Origin: Coix lacryma-jobi var. lacryma-jobi
Lineage: Eukaryota > Streptophyta > Magnoliopsida > Poales > Poaceae
Length of the DNA stretch: 64,000 nucleotides
Direction: 5' to 3'
Assembly: GCA_009763385.1 (NCBI GenBank)
Contig: CM019831.1
Location: forward strand, 87,579,845-87,643,844
Below the pieces are notes generated by a model that saw only the letters and a program-made list of their open reading frames with translations, was not told the origin of the DNA and searched no databases. Positions 31,542 through 43,281 of the stretch are shown piece after piece; within the stretch, counting starts at the first letter, position 1, and each line of letters starts with the position of its first letter. The position numbers and the translations under genes were made by a program.

Positions 31542-32915
31542 TGAAGGATCGAAAGTGCTACCAGAAAGCGACCAGAGGGGGGTGAATGGGAGCTACAAAA
31601 TTTCTTTTTAGAAACTTGTTGCCACTGTCCCGAGAATCACCCTAAGAGAAAACCTAGAGCTTGCAAGTGTCCACGAGCCTAGATGTAGGGTGGATGCTTC
31701 CAAGAAGCACAACGGGACACAATACAACCCTAGAAACCCAATGCAAAAACCGAAAATGGACGAACAAGCCGCGGACGAAAACGTGCTGAAGATATAGCAT
31801 CGGACGCTGGCCTGCATCTGATGGTTAGGCACCGGACGCTTCCGATGCGAAATGACCCTCTCTGTTACCTTACTGGATAGGCATCGGACGCTGGCTACAG
31901 TGAAACCCTAGCGTCTGATGCTTGACACCCGGACGCGTCCGATGGCAACGGACGCTCCGATGGTCAGCGTACGATGTCCCTTAAAAACGATGTCAGATGA
32001 CATGTGGCACCGGACACGTCCGATGTGATAAAAACAGCGTCCGATGCTCCCGACTCGAGCGTCCGATGCCCTCGAAACTGCACTGTTCTTCCGCGGATTC
32101 AACCCGATCTCCTCCGAATCAAAAGCACTAAAGCTTAGACTTGGTATGAGGAGTTCCAAGGAGGTTAGTGAGCGACCCCTAAGAGATCATGGCTCAAACC
32201 TAACTCCAAATCAGTGAATCGGAAGAATTCGGGGCAAGCGAACCAAAACTCGGTTTGAAACGAAAATCAACCGATCTACTAGCTCGTGAGGTTAGAATAG
32301 AATTCCTTTGGTAGAAAGAGGTGCCTCACGATCTAGTACAACTCAGTTCAAATGGAATCAAAAAAGACGCAGTGAGTAGAGAGATCGATCACCGGGAAAA
32401 TCGTGGAGAAAACAAAGAACGCGATGAACAAGTTCAAAACACGAATCGAACCATGAATTGGCAGCCGAAATTCGTCCCCACGAGGAGACAATGAGATTAC
32501 GGTCTCGTTTCCTCAAAAAGCAAATACACAGAGGTATTGTTCACCGTCTCTACGGATCTCAGTAGCTACAGCAGGGAATTGGAAGCAGGAAACCCTAGAG
32601 ATAAAATAGCAATGGCTGAGATAGTCTGGAGGGAGGGGCTGCCTCTCCTTATATAGCCTAATACACTTATTCCCCTTCTACCCTTACTGCTAATTATAGA
32701 GCCAACCAGCTAAACCCTAGGGTTATTCTGGACCAACTCGAAGAAGATGCTGATCCGACGGCCACGCCCGCACAACTGGTAGCGTTGCCTCGACGCAACC
32801 TCAGCGATTGCCGCCACGTGCCGCCATCGCTCTGCCTGTCCTTTTCTCATACTTCGCCCCCGGTTTTGTGGCCGAAACCGGGAAACCTGTCTTCACGACC
32901 AACCCCCGGTTTTGA
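31542..32915 (-). repeat. Copia-3 LTR, unit A copy, cut by the duplication junction
   Basis: Starts TGAAGGATCG at 31542 after CGGACACC and matches 47689-48949 of unit B, then stops at GGTTTTGA (32915). It carries a different palindrome set at 31790-32080, with core GGACGCGTCC and half-sites CGGACGC and GCGTCCGATG in place of GGACAGTCC. A minus-strand TATA box CTATATAAGG lies at 32648-32657. It retains two stretches missing from unit B (about 31749-31803 and 32527-32573). Confidence 0.88.
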
Positions 32916-32925
32916 CGACCGCCTC
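32916..32925. other. Tandem-duplication junction
   Basis: To the left is copia-3 LTR ending ...CCCCGGTTTTGA; to the right is Tat gag from TCCCGTCACGG (equivalent to 12294). The ten bases between, CGACCGCCTC, match neither side well and look like filler. The copia side breaks in the loop of one of the LTR hairpins. A short ORF spanning the junction (33037-32801) is chimeric. Confidence 0.85.
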
Positions 32926-34255
32926 TCCCGTCACGGCCGCCACGTCCAGCCCTTCTGCTGCGTCCTCCACGGAAAGCTTGATCGAACCCTCTTTGCTGCT
33001 GAAAACTGGCCATGTTGGGTCTCTCTATATCTGCCATCGACTGGGCTGGTTCTTCTTACAGATTGTTAATTGACCGGAAGGGCCTGTCAATTCTTTGATT
33101 CGACACAAGAGGTGGGCGGCGGGCTGCTTTCGTTATTTGCCTTTGCATCAGCCGGGCGGCCTTTCACTGCCGGAAGTCATCGTCTGATCTTGCATATGCG
33201 TTCATCACATCAAACAATTTGTTGACGGACTTCGGTGTCTCTCTGGACAAATGAGCAACGCACTGCCCTGTCCCCAAGCCTTCAATAGCTACTGCAATCA
33301 CCGTTGCTTCCGGCACATTCGGAGCTTGTGCCTTTAGCTGGATGAAACGTCTGAGATATTCGAACAATGGCTTGTCGTCCTGCTGGGTGCAATTCATGAG
33401 ATCGCGGGTGGTCTTGACATCCGGCCGGAAGCCTTGGAAAGTGGCGAGAAATTCGGCCTTCAACTGAGCCCACGAATAGATAGACAGCGGCTTGAGGGTC
33501 ATGTACCAATCATGAGCTACGTCCTCAACTGCCAGAATGAGAGATTTTGCCAAGGCTTGGTTGTCTCCGCCCGCCGAAAAGACAGTTGTCTCGTAGCTTG
33601 CCAAGAACTTGCGTGGATTCGTCTTTTCGTCGAAAGTTGGTATGCAGGGCTTGTAGTTGAGAGGCCAGGGATGAGCTTGCAGCTCCCTCGAGAGTGGAGA
33701 AGTTTCATCGATGGCGTTGTCGAAAGCTGGCGGCTGCTCTCGCTGCGGTATGAATATGTTTTCTTGGACTATTGGATTTGGGCCTCCCATGACCCTTTGC
33801 AACTCCTGAATTTGTTTTTCCAACTGCCTTCTCTGCACTTCCGCTTGACGAATGGCATTGTGAGTTTCATCCTCTCTTTCTCTTGCTGCAAGTTGCTGCT
33901 GCAACTGATCTCTTTGCTGTAGCAGCTTCTGTATTTCTTCTTGCTATTGTGTCAACATTTTGATCGCTCGAGCATGCCTAGTGACCTCAGCATCATCGTC
34001 GTCCTCCTCAACGGGCTCGATTTCGACGTGCCCCTCCGGCGTCCCCTCTCTGCCGAAAGGCTGCTGGCCCAGAGGCGGCATCTCCTGGCTTGAAGATGCT
34101 CCCATCGGTGGCCGGTGTCTAGGTGGAACCGAGCCAGCGAAAGCTTGGGGATTTTGGTTTGGTGGAATTTGGGCTGTGGGAGCGGCTCCTGTGATTGTGA
34201 CTTGGGTATTTAAATTTGCAGCGGCTGCTCTTTCGGTCTCTTGAGGATCCGCCAT
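32926..34255 (-). pseudogene. Tat gag, unit B copy, truncated
   Basis: Starts at the ATG read from 34255 (MADPQETERAAAANL) with the same N-terminus as unit A, the shared TAG at 33944-33946, then an open frame 33904-33164 (QQQLAAREREDETHNAIRQ through the gag body to ARSDDDFRQ). Past 33164 it is frameshifted, and it is cut off at 32926 in the Arg/Gly-rich stretch before the zinc knuckle. The codon at the second unit A stop is still CAG here. Confidence 0.88.
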
Positions 34256-34296
34256 CTTCGTCGTCTTCCTTGGTGCCTTGACAAGCTCGGGCAACA

Positions 34297-35051
34297 ACCA
34301 CGGAGGGTGCCAATGTTGTTTCAGGGCCGAGACCCTGGAACAGCCTGTTGACGCACGAGCGAATGCACGAGGCGAGAATGAAAGTAGACGGGTGTTAAGG
34401 TGAAATGAACAGTCCTCCCCCCTCCTCGTACAAGGAGAGGCAGGGGTATTTATATTAATCCGGACTGAGATCACAAGTACAAAGATGTCCTGCCAACTGC
34501 CCCGTTACAATTACAAAAATGCCCTTCCCAACTACTTTGTGGCTTCCTCGGCCTGTTGGGCTTGAAGGGCTTCGTCGTAACTTCGCCCCGCGGTGTTGGC
34601 TCAGACCCGCACAACTTCTCTCTCCAACTAGTGGGCCCCCCTTTCCTTGACCGAGGACTCTGATGACCTGCGAAAGAGCTCATGACAAGACCAGTGCGGC
34701 AAAAGTATCTTACAAGGAGTGTGAACTCAGATTCGCGCGATAGTCGCTCGGACCGTGCCCTCGACACATTCGCACGATAGCCGCTCGAACCGTTCCCTCG
34801 ACACATTCGCGTGATAGCCACTTGAACCGTGCCCTCAACTGTTTGCTTAGACTGGCTTCGGCGCCCCCTTTCGAGTGAAAGCGCGCCCGACCATGTCGGC
34901 TTGCATCCGCCCGAAAGTACTTTCGCTCGCTCGTTTTCAGCGCCTCTTACAAGATGGAAAAACGCTCTCGATTCCGATGGCGTGCTTCCGCTCGACGACC
35001 TCACCCGAAACGCAGGCTAGGGATGCCTGTGCCCTGGGTACCGTCCCAACA
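34297..35051 (-). repeat. Tat primer site and 5' LTR, unit B copy
   Basis: The primer site is next to the LTR edge TGTTGTTTCAGGG at 34314. The LTR is 738 bases and ends CCGTCCCAACA at 35051. It keeps about 120 bases that unit A has lost and the clean TATA box TATAAATACC at 34445-34454 (minus strand). The three 37-base repeats are present. Confidence 0.88.
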
Positions 35052-36637
35052 CTCATGGAAATTTGAGGTAAAAGATGATGTTGAATTGGGAAGCTTGAAT
35101 GTATTCCCAAAGTCAGCATCACATGAATGGTTCCCCTCAAATTCAAAGAAACATGTCGGTGCTTCCTCTTTAGAGTTTCTCCTAAATTGTTCTATTCTTG
35201 GATGAAATGTTCAACATCTTTTTCAGGACAACCCAGGGGTCTCGAAAGGTTGCACCGACATAACCATTTCAGGCTCATTTGTGAAGGAGAGGGGTTCAGC
35301 CATGGAATTTTTGGCTTGAACGATTGGTATGGAAAAGTTTTCCCTCTCTATCTTGACAGTAAATTCCCTAGTTTTTGAAGATTCTTCAAAACGTTTTTGT
35401 AGGGGAAGCCCAATCAAGACATCAAAGTCTTGAATGTCAAAGACATGAAAGTCTAGCATCAACTTGAAATTGACATACTTAAGTTGTATGCTATGAAGGA
35501 TGCCTAGACTTTTCACTCTCGACTTTGATTCTAGCTTTGGTGCTTATTTGTTGGGATGAATGGCTCGTGAACGAACGGGTTCGCAAAAGATGCGGACATG
35601 ATGTTCACCCCAACAATAGGATTGTAAAGCACTTCCATCCAGTCTGTGTCAATTTTAGCATGGATGATTGAACAAGAGGGACTGGTCCGAGTTTCTTCGG
35701 AAGAGAGTTCCGCTTGTTCCACCCAATCGCTACTTATAATGGAAGGCAACTCCTCTGTATGAAGGATTTCTTCAGGTGGCTCAAGAGGAGTGACAAGAAC
35801 TAGAGGCTTCTTGTGGCATGAATGCTTTGAGGTATCTACGTATTCGTCAAGGCATTCTTCCTCGAAGAATGGAAAATCAGAAGGGAAGAAAATCTCCTTT
35901 AGAGGTTCCGTTAGCGATGAGGGTCTCTGAGTTTTAATCTCAGGCTCGGTTTTAACCGAAGAGACCTCCTCATGCTTGGGTTCGTCTTCCACTAGGTGGG
36001 GATCAGGAAATGGAGTGTTCGCTAGAATAAGGTCTAGTAGAGCTTCTCCTTCCTCTGTGGTTTTGCACATGAACGGTCCTCCAGCGGAAATGTCCAGCTG
36101 TAGGGAAGACTCCTTGTTCACCCCTAACCAAAATTGTTGTAACAACACATGGTTGGGTAGAGACAAGTCCGGACCTGATCTTGAAAGAATTAAAAATCAT
36201 TCCTAGGCTGCACCTAGCATTTCCTTCTCTTTTTGTTGGAAGTTGAGTATCTCTTGTCATAGGTTTGCAATACGAGATATGGGAAAGAATGTGAGACAGA
36301 ATTTGTTCCTCAGTTCTTTCCAATCTTTGTTAACCTTTCCTATGTTATTGTTGTACCATTGTTTCGCCCTCTCAGAAAGAGAGAACGTAAATAACTTCCA
36401 ACGCAGTGTTTCTTGTGACATGACTGCAATTGTCAGGCACGCACAGAGTAACTCAAACTCCTGTAAATGAGGGTAGGGGTTTTCATGATAGTACCCCGAG
36501 AAGGGCTGTACATGAACCATGGCTATAAAGCCAGGGCGGAGTTCATAGCCAGAAGCTGTGATTGACTTTGACGACCGTAGTGGCTCACATAACTCGGCCC
36601 AAGGAGCATATAGGTTTTGGATGGTGGTTTGCTCCAT
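35052..36637 (-). pseudogene. Element X gag and protease-like region, unit B copy (empty site)
   Basis: Uninterrupted counterpart of 14300-15393 plus 26030-26536. Gag starts from 36637 (MEQTTIQNL) and stops at 36257. A second frame, 36166-35531, reads SLPNHVLLQQFWLGVNKESSLQLDISAGG, an acidic region, and NPIVGVNIMSASFANPF. The protease-like domain follows at 35516-35223 (LDFHVFDIQDFDVLIGLP). The copia-1 target site reads CCAAAATTGTTGTAAC at about 36127-36142 without interruption. The X element ends at 35051/35052, where the Tat LTR abuts, exactly as in unit A. Confidence 0.85.
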
Positions 36638-36716
36638 AGGTAAGGACAAAGAAAAGAAAGATAAAAACAAAGATACATGGGCGAACTAGGTTTAGAGACT
36701 AAAGTCGACAACTGTT

Positions 36717-37063
36717 CCCCGGCAACGGCACCAAAAATGCTTGTTGACACTTCTTAGCGTCAGCAGAAAAGTCCGCAAGCGCACGAAAGTATCGTTGTAG
36801 CAGTTCACCCAGAAGTATTCAGGGTATCGTATTTTCCACAGGGAAAGGTGTGCTATAGTCTCTTGGTCTAGTCCTCACAGATAAGACAAGGAGAAGGGTA
36901 ATAACGGTAGCAAGGTTCTTCTAAGGAACATGTCCTTATGTGATCAAGCTTATCCAAACGTAGCTTGCTTCGGTCAATGGGTGGAGACTGATTTCCTAAT
37001 CTATGCCGATACAGCTCTACCTGGAATCCTGAACGTGGGTCGATTACAAAGGACAGACAGGGC
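36717..37063 (-). repeat. Element X primer site and LTR part, unit B
   Basis: Primer site TGGTGCCGTTGCCGGGG (36717-36733, minus strand), LTR edge at 36742, LTR to 37063 ending AGGGC, where the gypsy LTR begins. Confidence 0.82.
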
Positions 37064-38577
37064 TGTGGGGATATAACCTCCGTATACCCCCATGGACAAA
37101 CTTGGGCCCTTCGTCAAGGACAGCCCAGCTCGCGAGGCCTTACAGCACGCGACCAGCTCGCTCGTGCTCGTCAAGGACTCTCCAGAAGTCTTGCCCGCCA
37201 AGGAAGATCCTAGAGTTAGATCCGGATTCCTTGCCTTAAGGAACCACTTGTAATCTGATAAGTGTTGACACCTTCGGTGGCACGCAGATGAAACCGCAAG
37301 CGCACGGCTGTCAGTTGTAGCTTTTCACCTCAGAGTATTCCGGAGTATCGAATCCATGAGGAACGCGAAGTGATTTTGAGAAAACTAGGGGGATAAGGAT
37401 ATCTACGATAGATGAAGGGAACGGGCACTATCTACTGGGTAGATCCTAGTTCTATTAGACTTCTAGTGATTTAAGTTCTTTACTAGTGTACTGTGGGCGT
37501 ACTAGCCTTTACCACTGACTTAGGTTGAACACTAGCACAACGAGCCCTACTGTTGAACTAGACCAACTATGTGGTGGAATTCAAGGCGCACAGGGCTGTC
37601 ACCACCTGCTTGCTACCATAGCTATCCGGGGGCCTAGCCGTATTCACTGGCAATATATAGCCTAAGTACCACACTTAATCTATATATTACTACTACTAGC
37701 CCTGTACTAGAATTAGAGCACTTGAAACTAATATCAAGCAATGAAACAAACACACAAGTACTGAAAATAAATACTTGAAGATAGAATAAGATACTAAGTT
37801 ACCAAAGTTGAAGCGCAGAGCAGAGAGAAGCAGAGGTCTCCGACAACTCCGAAACTCTCCAGACTTCTACTCTTCTCCTCTCCAGCTACTCTTCTAGTGA
37901 GGCACTCACACTCTCTCTGATCTCTCTAGCATAGCAAGTGTGCTATTCTAACCAAATGGTGAGGAATGATGTGAGGCTTCCCGGATAAGAGCTTTTGGGA
38001 CCTATTTATAGTGCTAGAAAGCTAGGGGGTACTTATAGAGTGAAGGGGAGGTCGGTTAGGGTTTAGGGGGTGGCGCCCGCCACCAAACCCTGGCGCCCGC
38101 CACCCCTCAGTCGTCCATTGCAACCGCCATTCATCCAACGGTCTTCACTTGCTCTCCTAAGTCAGTTTGAGGGTCGGTTAGGGTTTAGACACGTGTCCAA
38201 AGCCCACTATCCAGGTGATACTCATCTTAGCCCTTGGATCAAACCGTCTTAGTGTGCAATGGCCAGGATTCGAGTTTGAGGTGACTCCCACGGATCGATG
38301 ACGTGGCTTAGGCCACTTTGGGCAGGATGGACCTGGCGGCCGCCAGTAATAGGTGGCGTCCGCCACCTTGCTCAAGCCCAAATGGGCCAGAGTGGCTTGG
38401 CCTTGCTCCTGGTACTCTTGTTTGGCCCAAATTCCATCATTTCCTGCATTAAGATAAGAAACTATGCACATGTGGAAATAGGTTAGTTATAAACCAAATC
38501 TTCTACTTTTTATGTTGTTTTACCTTGGTTTTGGGTGAAATGTTGATGGTGAAATGTTGCTTTAAGCACCATCAACA

Positions 38578-40118
38578 AGCTCCCCCACACTAACCTCTTG
38601 CTCGTCCCGAGCAAGCATGGACTTTAAGAAATGCAACAATTTTGTTGAACTAAGTTTTCACACAAGATGTTTAACTACCTATATTCTTGTTTAGTAACCT
38701 TTCCAAGTGGCTAATAAATCATACCTATGGCGGTTGAGAGATAGAATAGCTTGCAAATAAGAGAAACACACTTTCCTCTTTTACATACCTTGGGGTTTCA
38801 GGATATTTTCAAAAAGAAAATCATGGTTCATTGAATCTCTCTTTAAATCTCAAGGCACTCATGGTGTATATCCTCACTTTATGGCAAAAGAAATGCCAGA
38901 GTCTATCCTATGGTTTATGTGGAGTTTATAGGGAAAGGAAGGAATGTAAGGCACTTCTATCTCTCTTTTATTGCTAAGTCAAGTTTAGGATCATGGGAGA
39001 GTATAGTCATGCACTAGCCAAGGTATAGGGTGGACTAACCCAACTCCTTTGTTCTTTTTGAAACTCTTCTCTTACCAAGGATCATGGCTATATGCATCTC
39101 TCTCTTTTTTTTTGAATACTTGGACACTTGTCCTTTTTAGAGCATTTGCTCTTTTTTTTGAATACTTGGACACTTGTCCTTTTTAGAGCATTTGCTCTTT
39201 TTTTTCTTTTTTTTAGATACTATATAGCCATGTCCTTTGAAGGGATGAGAAAATTCATTCAACTCTTTTAGAACAAAATTTTGGAGGAGAACTACATGAG
39301 TATACTCTCGGTGTGAGAGTTGTCTCAAAAAGGCATGGTTTGCCTTGGCTTTTAGAGCATGACTAAACTCTTCTACCTAGATCAACTATTCTTGACAAGG
39401 CTCAAAGATTGATTTAGAAGGCTTTATGGGTTGTTCTCCTATACTTTAATATTTTGGCTTTGGTAGGTGGATAGGAAAGAAAGATCATGAACCATGGTAA
39501 GTTTGGTTTTCAATACTAATGCAATTTCAATTACTACTTCTATATCTTATCAAGCAACAACCTAGGTTGATTTCCCTATCAAAATGAGTAGGCTACTCCA
39601 CATGAATAAAAGGTAGAATAACATGTCGTGTAAACGCTCAATTCAAAAGAAATTGTTTCAACATTTTCCTAGCTGCATTTTTAGTTCAAACCGAGACATC
39701 CAGTGAACCAAATTGTACAGAATTTAAAACACAGGTTTTGGGGTTCACCGGGGGTGTTTCGGTGCAGAGTGGCCTGGCGGCCGCCAGTAATAAGTGGCGG
39801 CCGCCGTGGGCTTTGCCCCACACGGCTTGCAAATAGCGTGGTAGCTACCTTGCTAAGTTCAGGTTACGGCTTTGAACATTCTATCACGTTTTACAGAGGT
39901 GTTTAGAGAGGGGATTTCTCCCACACTAGAAGTTTTGGTACTTTTTATTTTTAAAATGGACAAACTTGATGAAGGGAAAAATAAGGGTGTCTTTTATTCA
40001 TTATATAAAAATTTCCTAAACAAATGTCTAAAATTCAAATTTAAACAAACTGAAATTTAAATCAAGCAAAATTAAACTTAATCTAACTAAAAACCTAACT
40101 AGACACCCTAAAGCTAAT
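38578..40118 (-). other. Athila 3' untranslated region
   Basis: AT-rich, with no coding signal. A tandem duplication of about 53 bases (TTTGAATACTTGGACACTTG and following) lies at about 39108-39200 beside long T runs. A palindrome pair TGGCGGCCGCCA / GTGGCGGCCGCCG lies at 39774-39805. The same region in unit A is 28476-30005. Confidence 0.7.
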
Positions 40119-40928
40119 CTAATCTACTGAAGGAGCCTCGTAGAGATCCTCGAAGCCCGTCTCTTTGAAGAGATGCTTGATCTTCGAGGTGCAGCTCTTG
40201 CGGAGGATGGTGAACCGATCCTTTATATCCATTCGCCAGAGGGCTATCTCTGCGACTTGATCCTTCAAGGCGCTCTTCTCCTTGCGCAATTTCATCACCT
40301 CGGCGGCGAGTTTTTCGAGGGTTAACCCCTCCTCACCACCGCTATGCTCCATCTCACCGGGGACTCCTGCCGGCGATGGGTTGAGACGGCGACGCACGGA
40401 TGGCTCAGAGAGCGACCCATTGGAGTCATGAGTGCTCACCTCGCGCTCACGCAGCGCCTTCTCATAATGCCCATCGGGCATCCTCACGCCATACCTCTAG
40501 TTTAGCCCTTTTTGGATTGGGGCTGTAACTACGGGTGCGACTGTCCGAGCCAAAGCTGGCCTGGGTTTTCACCCTTGACGGAGTGGGCGTCTCATCGCCC
40601 CTGGCCTTGACGGTCGGAGACTTCCTCGGGGTGATCTCCCCCGTGGTCGGCCTGGTGGGCGTCCTCAAGTTTTTCCCGGGTGGCGTCACCGGAGGAGGAT
40701 GAAGACGGAGCGGAGGCGAGGCCAGGGGGCGCTTCACCCCTGGCGGCCGCCCAGAAGGGGTGGCGCCCGCCACTGGAGTGGTGGCTGGTGCCTTCCCTGT
40801 ACCCTCCGGTGGTGTCCCCTAGACATAAGTTCCATCAGGCAGCACCATTGCCAAAGGAGGCACGTCAAGCACCTCCATGTCGTCGTCGATCAATGGCCGG
40901 ATGATGGCTTTGGTGGAGGACGACATGG
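40119..40928 (-). pseudogene. Extra ORF downstream of Athila integrase, unknown function
   Basis: The frame starts at the ATG read from 40928 (MSSSTKAIIRPLIDDDMEVLDVPP), is stopped by TAG near 40820, and continues as a Pro/Lys/Arg-rich segment (GVKRPLASPPLRLHPPPVTP, SYSPNPKRAKL) to 40462. A frameshift of one base leads into RMPDGHYEKALREREV and a predicted coiled coil (LTLEKLAAEVMKLRKEKSALKDQV) ending at 40119. It occupies the place of the env-like ORF of classical Athila elements, but I see no signal peptide or membrane span. The basic, proline-rich start and coiled-coil end suggest a nucleic-acid-associated protein; that is inference. Confidence 0.5.
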
Positions 40929-41351
40929 ATCCTTGAGGGTTGTAGGACACAGATTTTCATGGAGATGACATGGTTTTGGAGGAGGCTTGGCTAGACTTCG
41001 TGAGTGGATGGAGGAAGAAGAAGGAGTTCTTCTTTTAAGAAGGGGAGAAGTGGAGGAATAAGCCTTAGATGAACTAACACGTCCTCATCTCTTCCTTCTT
41101 TCACTCTCCCGAGCTCGGGATTAGTTGCCACGTGGAGGGGGGCCTCTAAACCACCGCCTAGCGTGGCGGGCGCCAGGGTTTGGTGGCGGCCGCCACTCCT
41201 CCTTCGCCGGGCACCGAGCGGAAGAAGGTAAGCCTCCTAAAATTCAAAGTTCCAAGGTCGAAATGGCTTGGTTGGGCCTAAAGAGGCCTTTCTCGGGGTT
41301 TTGGATGGACTAGGTGCATGAAATGGACAAGGGATAAACCGGGTCCATCCA

Positions 41352-42535
41352 TTAATCGTCATGGGCTTGAGCTATTTCAAAGTTAATTATATCAATTTCG
41401 TTTAGCTCATTTTTATCAAAGTCATAAAATATTTTTAATCTTTGTCCATTGACTTTGAAGATATGCCCATTGTCACTTTCTAATGTGATGGCTCCATGGG
41501 AAGAGGTTGCAACAACCTTGAAAGGTCCTTCCCATTTGCTTCGAAATTTACCATGTCCGAAAAGTCGAACACAGGAGTTAAAGAGTAAAACTTTATCTCC
41601 TACTTCAAACTCTTTCTTTTTGATCCGTTTATCATGCCATCTCTTAGTCTTCTCTTTATAGAGCTTGGCACTATGATAGGCTTTCTCTCGCCATTCTTCT
41701 AGTTCAGAAATTTGCATCTTCCTATTTTGGCCAGCTTGGTCAAGGTTCATGTTCCATTTCTTAATGGCCCAATGAGCTTTGAACTCAAGTTCAACAGGAA
41801 GATGACAAGTTTTCCCATAAACTAGTAGGTATGGGGACATTCCAATCGGGGTCTTATAGGCGGTCCGATAGGCCCACAGAGCTTCAGGTAACTTATGTTT
41901 CCATCCCTTTCCCATTTCTTCTACCGTCTTTTGCATGATATTCTTTATTTGTTTATTGGATGTTTCAGCCAGTCCACTTGTTTGGGGGTGGTATGTAGTG
42001 GCTACATTATGTTGGATTCCTTGACTAGCTAAGAAATGTCGGAAGCTCTTATCTATGAAATGAGGGCCTCCGTCACTAATGACTAGTCTAGGAACTCCAA
42101 AATGAGGAAAGATGTTTTCTTTGAACATTTTCTTCGAATGTTTAGCATCTGCCGCTCGACAGAGTATGGCTTCTACCCATTTTGAGACATAATCCACTGC
42201 CACAAGAATATACTCGGCGTCATAGGATTTAGGAAAGGGGCTCATGAAATCTATACCCCAAACATCGAACAACTCAACTTGGAGATTGTTCACGAGAGGC
42301 ATAGCATCTCGGGCATTAATGTTACCATGCTTTTGGCAATGAGGACAACGTCTCACATAATTCTTTGTGTCATCGTACATGGATGGCCAATAAAACCCAC
42401 TTTGCCATATTTTAGCATGTGTCCGAAAAGCTCCATAGTGTCCTCCATATTCGGCGGAGTGACATCTATCTATGATTTTTGTTGCTTCTTCTATGGGGAC
42501 ACATTTTCTCAAGAGTCCATCTGCACAAACCTTTA
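41352..42535 (-). pseudogene. Athila integrase
   Basis: An open frame of about 390 codons after a frameshift near 42535. It has the HHCC zinc finger ([20 protein letters not shown]...CPHCQKHG), the core with first Asp in [11 protein letters not shown], second Asp in VISDGGPHF and Glu in [13 protein letters not shown], then [22 protein letters not shown] and a C-terminal [13 protein letters not shown] domain ending AQAHDD. All catalytic residues are present and there is no internal stop, making it the best preserved domain in the window. It would insert the element cDNA into chromosomal DNA. The 41353-40929 side is noncoding spacer before the extra ORF. Confidence 0.95.
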
Positions 42536-43281
42536 TAGAGATATGGTTCATCCCATAGGTGCGTTCTGCTTTGATATAGCAGTTTCTTTTTATTCTCCCC
42601 CGGTGGGACATAGCCGGTGACTATAAAATTCATGATGTTTGCATACCAAGGGTTGGTATACGTGACTTTTAGAAGGGTATCATCGCGAAGGAAGTCATTT
42701 ATTGGAAGATTGTCTGAATTATTGACTTGTAGTCTAGACAAGTGATCAGCTACTGAATTCTCTACTCCTTTCTTGTCTCTTATTTCCAGGTTAAATTCTT
42801 GAAGCAGTAGGATCCAGCGGATCAACCTTGGCTTAGCATCTTTCTTAGTGAAGAGATATTTTAGAGCAGAGTGATCGGTATAAACAATCGCCTTAGCTCC
42901 CACTAAGTAAGATCTAAACTTGTCTATGGCAAAGACTACGGCCAAAAGTTCCTTTTCTGTGGTTGCATAGTTTAGCTGGGGGCCAGTCAGGGTCTTACTA
43001 GCATAAGAAATAGCATAATGCTTCTTATTTTTAGTTTGACCAAGGACGGCCCCCACAGCATAATCACTAGCATCACACATGATTTCAAACTACAAATTCC
43101 AATCTGGGGGTTGAATGATTGGTGCAGAAGTTAGAGCCTTTTTCAGAATATTGAAAGCTTGTAGACAATCCTCGTCAAATTTGAATGGGACGTCTTTTGC
43201 TAACAGGCTCGTTAAGGGTCCAGCGACTTGTGAGAAATCCTTAATAAACCTTCTATAAAAGCCAGCATGGCCGAGGAAGCT
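42466..43281 (-). pseudogene. Athila RNase H
   Basis: The same frame as gag-RT upstream. From 43281 it reads SFLGHAGFYRRFIKDFS and further RT connection sequence to a TAG at about 43090, then RNase [58 protein letters not shown] and a [14 protein letters not shown] end with its final Asp. It is followed by [11 protein letters not shown], the linker to integrase, where the frame slips near 42535. Confidence 0.92.

Noticed and set aside
32801..33037. 79-codon ORF across 32916-32925
   Set aside because: Chimeric reading of copia LTR and Tat gag created by the duplication junction.
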